Assembly: GCF_029215975.1 (NCBI RefSeq)
Contig: NZ_JAEMVD010000007.1
Coordinates: forward strand, 1-48,704
From: Sulfurimonas sp. SAG-AH-194-C20
Lineage (GTDB): Bacteria; Campylobacterota; Campylobacteria; Campylobacterales; Sulfurimonadaceae
Length of the DNA: 48,704 nt
Direction of reading: 5' to 3'
Shown: piece by piece, positions 44,907 through 48,704 of the stretch
How positions within the stretch are numbered: position 1 is the stretch's first letter
Layout of the letters: every line of letters starts with the position of its first letter
Notes under the pieces: generated by a model
The model's database searches: none
Seen by the model: only the letters and a program-made list of their open reading frames with translations
Told to the model about the DNA's origin: nothing
Position numbers and translations under genes: made by a program

Positions 44907-47896
44907 TGTCACAAACTGCACTATTTAACTACTTTAAAAGACAAACTCAAAGACCCCTTGAAGTTCTAATATGCGAAGATGCAAAAGAAGCAGATAGCTT
45001 ACAAAGTGTCGCACAATACTTCAAACAAGAAACTATAATTTTTCCAGACTTTCGTGCTAGTTTTGGAGATGACCTTCGTTCTTATAAAGAGGAGCTTCAT
45101 GAGCTTTTCTTTGCCCTACAAACTTACCATAAAGCAAAGAAAAAACCACTTGTTATCTCCCCTTTAAAAACACTTCTTTTCCCCCTGCCAAAAGAGGGGC
45201 TATTTAGTACAACTAGCTTAGAATTTGGTGGAGAAGTTGATTTAAAATCTTTTAAAGAGCAGATGCTATTTTGGGGTTATACTTTTGTTGACATGGTACA
45301 AGTTGAGGGTGAGATAAGTCATAGAGGAGATATCTTAGATATCTATATCCCTTCGAGTAAAAATCCTTACCGTATCTCTTTTTTTGACACAGAGATAGAA
45401 CAGATAAAAGAGTTTGAACTAGAATCGCAAAGAACTCTAGGCGAAGAACTCGATGTTGTAGAGATACGAAGTGCTTTTTACTCTCTTGATGAGAGTAGTT
45501 TTAACAGACTAAACACGGCCGTACAAAACAGCGAGTTTGATGCTCTTGTAAAAGATGTTTCTTCTCTTGGTTTTTGGCACTTAGGCGAGAGTTCTGAGAA
45601 CTTTTTAGATGGTAAAACTGTAAGTCTTAGTAGAAACCTAGATAATATCTTAAAAGATGCATATGGCATCAATAATCCTGTAATTAATCGAGAAGTATTT
45701 AACCTTGATATCTTGCCTGTAAATGATGATATAAAAGAGTTAGTAGTTGTAAATGCAGAGCACCTCTTAAATGTTCATCGTGATAAAAAGATAACAGTCA
45801 TAGCAGCAAATGCAGCGACAATTAAACAAGCTGGAATTTATGACACTTCAAATATCACACAAATCAGAGCAGGGTATATTTTAAATATTTTAACACCAGA
45901 TGAGATGGTTATAAGTCTTAACAAAGCATCTAAAAAGCGTAGACGAAGAAAAAGTGCTATTCTTTTAGATGATTTAAAACGTGGAGATTATATTGTTCAC
46001 GAAGATTATGGTGTAGGGATATTTGACTCCATTGAGCAGACAGAGATTCTTGGTGGAGTGAAAGACTTTATAGTCATTAAGTATGTGGGTGATGACAAGA
46101 TTTTACTTCCTGTTGAAAATCTTGACTTTATAGACCGTTACATTGCAAGTGGGGGTTCTACTCCTGCTCTAGATCGTCTTGGTAAAGGAAACTTTGGTAA
46201 ACTCAAAGCAAAGGTTCGAAAACGCCTCCTAGAAATCGCAGGTCAAATAGTAAATACTGCAGCCGCACGAGCACTTATAAAAGCTCCAAAGATAAACCTT
46301 GCAAAACAAGAACTCAAAGATTTTCAAGCACTATCAGGATTTACATACACGGACGATCAAACAAATGCAGTTAAAGATATACTTGGACAGATGTCGACGG
46401 GAAATATCATGGACAGACTTCTTAGTGGTGATGTTGGTTTTGGTAAAACAGAGATAGCCTTAAACACGATTTATGCTGCGTTTAAGTCTGGTTATCAGTC
46501 TGCATTTATCGTGCCAACTACTCTTCTCTCTGCACAGCACTGGCGCTCTTTGGATGAGCGTTTTGCTGAGCTTGGAATACGTTATGCAAAGCTAGATAGA
46601 TTTGTAAGTACTAAGGATAAAAATGCTGTTATTAAAGGGCTTGCTAGTGGAGAGATAGATACTGTCGTTGGAACACATTCACTCTTTGGTTTAGAGTTTA
46701 AAAAACTCGGAGTGGTTATCATCGATGAAGAGCATAAGTTTGGTGTCAAACAAAAAGAACGTATAAAAGAGCTCTATCATAATGTGCATCTACTCTCAAT
46801 GAGTGCAACTCCAATCCCTCGCTCACTTAACCAAGCAATGAGTTCTATAAAAACTATGAGCCAACTCTTAACAGCTCCAAGTGAACGCCAAGGTGTGAGA
46901 ACTTTTGTAAAGGAGTATGAAGAGAAACTTATCAAAGAGGTTATTCTTCGTGAACTCCGTCGTGGTGGACAAGTTTTTTATGTGCATAACTCTATTGATC
47001 ATATGCCTATAAAACTTGGCGAACTCAAAGCACTTCTTCCAGACCTGAGAGTTGTAATGTTGCACTCAAAAATATCAGCAGTACAAACTGAAAAAGAGTT
47101 ACTCAAGTTTGAGGCAGGAGAGTATGACTTAATGATAGCAACTTCTATCATCGAGTCAGGTATCCATATGCCAAAAGTTAACACTATTTTAGTAGATGGG
47201 GCTGATAGATTTGGAATAGCCGACTTGCACCAACTTCGTGGTCGTGTTGGCCGTGGGCATGTTGAGGGTTTCGCATACTTTATAGTTAAAAATAAAGAAG
47301 TACTGACCGATGAGGCGAAAAAACGCTTACTTGCGTTAGAGTCTAACTCCTTTTTAGGAAGCGGTAGTGTTTTAGCCCAACATGACTTAGAAATTCGTGG
47401 TGGAGGTAACCTCATAGGTGACGCACAGAGTGGGCATATAAAAAACATAGGCTATTCGCTTTATCTTAGAATGTTAGAAGATGCAATAAAAGAGCTTTCT
47501 AATACTCAAGAGGGCGAGCGAGCTAAAGTGGACATTAAACTTACTATTAGTGCTTATATCTCTGATGAGGTAGTAACTGAAGATAGACTGCGTTTAGATA
47601 TATATAGACGGCTTTCTCAATGCGAAAGTGCTGTTGATATTTATGAGATAGAAGAGGAAATCATAGACCGTTTTGGTGAGTTAGATATGCCAACAAAACA
47701 GTTCTTTGAGCTAATGGTCATAAAACTTTTGGCCCTTGATAAAAAGATAAAAAGTATTAGCAATTACGGACAAAATGTAACTGTAACTTACTCAAATATG
47801 TCAAAAGAGAGCATTAAGTCAACGAGTAAAGATGATGATGACATCATCAAATGTACACTCTTTTATTTACGTAATAATAAACCAAAAAAACTCTAA
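44906..47896 (+). CDS. mfd: Transcription-repair coupling factor Mfd
   Basis: Removes RNA polymerase stalled at DNA lesions and calls in UvrA. The 996 residues are shorter than E. coli Mfd (1148). The UvrB-like N-terminal part is followed by the polymerase-interaction domain (LKRGDYIVHEDYGVGIF), and the RecG-like motor with Walker A SGDVGFGKTEIAL, DEEH, TPIPRSLNQAM, ATSIIESGIHMPKVNT and HQLRGRVGRG. The C-terminal TRCF domain begins near VDIKLTISAYISDEVV. Its partner uvrB is in the same window at 6067. Confidence 0.97.
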   Translation: MSQTALFNYFKRQTQRPLEVLICEDAKEADSLQSVAQYFKQETIIFPDFRASFGDDLRSYKEELHELFFALQTYHKAKKKPLVISPLKTLLFPLPKEGLFSTTSLEFGGEVDLKSFKEQMLFWGYTFVDMVQVEGEISHRGDILDIYIPSSKNPYRISFFDTEIEQIKEFELESQRTLGEELDVVEIRSAFYSLDESSFNRLNTAVQNSEFDALVKDVSSLGFWHLGESSENFLDGKTVSLSRNLDNILKDAYGINNPVINREVFNLDILPVNDDIKELVVVNAEHLLNVHRDKKITVIAANAATIKQAGIYDTSNITQIRAGYILNILTPDEMVISLNKASKKRRRRKSAILLDDLKRGDYIVHEDYGVGIFDSIEQTEILGGVKDFIVIKYVGDDKILLPVENLDFIDRYIASGGSTPALDRLGKGNFGKLKAKVRKRLLEIAGQIVNTAAARALIKAPKINLAKQELKDFQALSGFTYTDDQTNAVKDILGQMSTGNIMDRLLSGDVGFGKTEIALNTIYAAFKSGYQSAFIVPTTLLSAQHWRSLDERFAELGIRYAKLDRFVSTKDKNAVIKGLASGEIDTVVGTHSLFGLEFKKLGVVIIDEEHKFGVKQKERIKELYHNVHLLSMSATPIPRSLNQAMSSIKTMSQLLTAPSERQGVRTFVKEYEEKLIKEVILRELRRGGQVFYVHNSIDHMPIKLGELKALLPDLRVVMLHSKISAVQTEKELLKFEAGEYDLMIATSIIESGIHMPKVNTILVDGADRFGIADLHQLRGRVGRGHVEGFAYFIVKNKEVLTDEAKKRLLALESNSFLGSGSVLAQHDLEIRGGGNLIGDAQSGHIKNIGYSLYLRMLEDAIKELSNTQEGERAKVDIKLTISAYISDEVVTEDRLRLDIYRRLSQCESAVDIYEIEEEIIDRFGELDMPTKQFFELMVIKLLALDKKIKSISNYGQNVTVTYSNMSKESIKSTSKDDDDIIKCTLFYLRNNKPKKL

Positions 47897-47912
47897 AACA
47901 AAGAGAGAAAAA

Positions 47913-48704
47913 ATGAAAATAGCATTTATCGGAGATATTGTTGGGCGACCTGGAAGAGAGATGCTTAAAAAGTACTTAGTAAAACTTCGAGAAGAAGAGG
48001 GGCTTGATTTTGTTATTGTTAATTATGAAAATGCTTCTCATGGTTTTGGCTTGACTCAGAAGAATTGCAATGAACTTTTCGGGTTTGGCATTGATGTTAT
48101 GAGTGGGGGCAATCACTCTTGGGATAAAAAAGACATCATCCCTCTTTTTGATACACATGAGATACTTCGTCCGCATAACTACCCTGATGAAGTAAGTGGA
48201 ACAGGATGTAAAACTTATGAGGTCAATGGGGAGAAAATAGCTGTTTTAAACCTTATGGGACACTACGGCATGCCTTATGCAGATAATGCTTTTCGTTGTG
48301 CATTAAAAGAGGTAGAGAAACTTGAGTTAGAGTGTGTAAAAAATATTTTCGTAGACTTTCATGCAGAAGCAACCAGTGAGAAACGTGGGATGATGATGTT
48401 ACTTCAAGGAAGAGTGAGTGGGATTATAGGGACACATACACATGTGAGTACAGATGACTTTCAAATCTCACAAGGAACAGCTTATCTTACGGACATAGGT
48501 CTCACAGGTTGTAGGGATAATGTTATTGGAATGGATAAAAAAGTACCACTAAAACAGTTTTTGACAGGGATGAAAGGGCATTTTGACATTCCTAAAAAGT
48601 GTAAAAGTATTTTACAGATTGCTATTATTGAGCTTAAAGAAGGAAAATGTATTTCGGCTTATAAAATAAAACAGTTTTGTGATGGAAGAGTTTTTAAAAG
48701 TGAA
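47913..48704 (+). CDS. YmdB-type metallophosphoesterase (3' end at or beyond the window edge)
   Basis: A two-metal phosphodiesterase of the TIGR00282/YmdB family; B. subtilis YmdB acts on 2',3'-cyclic nucleotides. The frame is open to the last base (264 codons), close to the family's full length of about 265-270, so few residues are missing. Metal and signature motifs are IGDIVGRPGR, VNYENASHGFGLT, SGGNHSWDKKD, DFHAEATSEKRG, GTHTHVSTDD and LTDIGLTG. It begins 16 bases after mfd with a GAGAG ribosome binding site. Confidence 0.9.
   Translation, partial: MKIAFIGDIVGRPGREMLKKYLVKLREEEGLDFVIVNYENASHGFGLTQKNCNELFGFGIDVMSGGNHSWDKKDIIPLFDTHEILRPHNYPDEVSGTGCKTYEVNGEKIAVLNLMGHYGMPYADNAFRCALKEVEKLELECVKNIFVDFHAEATSEKRGMMMLLQGRVSGIIGTHTHVSTDDFQISQGTAYLTDIGLTGCRDNVIGMDKKVPLKQFLTGMKGHFDIPKKCKSILQIAIIELKEGKCISAYKIKQFCDGRVFKSE

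Noticed and set aside
1..48704. CRISPR arrays, insertion sequences, toxin-antitoxin or phage-defence genes
   Set aside because: No regularly spaced repeats, transposase motifs, or recognisable defence families were seen on either strand.

Overview
The window looks like ordinary chromosomal core sequence from a Campylobacterota (epsilonproteobacterial) organism, most likely Sulfurimonas or a close relative. The evidence is low-GC DNA, TATAAT boxes preceded by T-rich stretches rather than clear -35 boxes, many TTG/GTG starts, a sulfide:quinone oxidoreductase-like gene, a group III truncated haemoglobin, and gene order that, from memory, matches Campylobacter jejuni and Helicobacter pylori in several blocks. 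I see no prophage, insertion sequence, integron, CRISPR array, toxin-antitoxin pair or recognisable defence island. I did not find a convincing new biological system; the findings are mostly local oddities.

Layout. 1-5.3 kb: tilS (cut by the window edge) and rimO on the minus strand, a divergent BaiN/RdsA-like flavoprotein, four small poorly known genes and a thioredoxin. 5.4-10.2 kb: aroK, uvrB, a DedA-family gene, and pckA on the minus strand. 10.4-12.1 kb: an RNA cluster (tRNA-Val, tmRNA, two identical tRNA-Phe genes) around a truncated haemoglobin and a degenerate receiver-domain gene. 12.1-18.7 kb: purN and mraY on the minus strand, then gpmI, fabG, acpP, fabF and accA on the plus strand, a fatty-acid synthesis block.

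18.7-23.1 kb: a minus-strand run of HDOD gene, STAS/REC/CheX gene, rpe, trpF and a DnaQ-like exonuclease. 23.1-25.6 kb: rpmB, a two-helix potassium channel with an RCK domain, and argJ. 25.6-29.6 kb: minus-strand ppk1, a gamma-carbonic-anhydrase-like protein and a Tat-exported Sqr-like flavoprotein. 29.7-33.4 kb: a large SLBB polysaccharide export protein and a Wzz-type partner, without glycosyltransferases nearby. 33.4-34.6 kb: lnt on the minus strand.

34.7-48.7 kb: one long plus-strand series: yajC, secD, secF, a small membrane protein, leuS, an LptE-like lipoprotein, a GGDEF diguanylate cyclase, folC, an M23 peptidase, a bactofilin, mfd and a YmdB-type phosphoesterase that runs off the end. 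It combines protein export, outer-membrane assembly, cell-shape control and transcription-coupled repair. No stretch without a gene exceeds about 300 bases.
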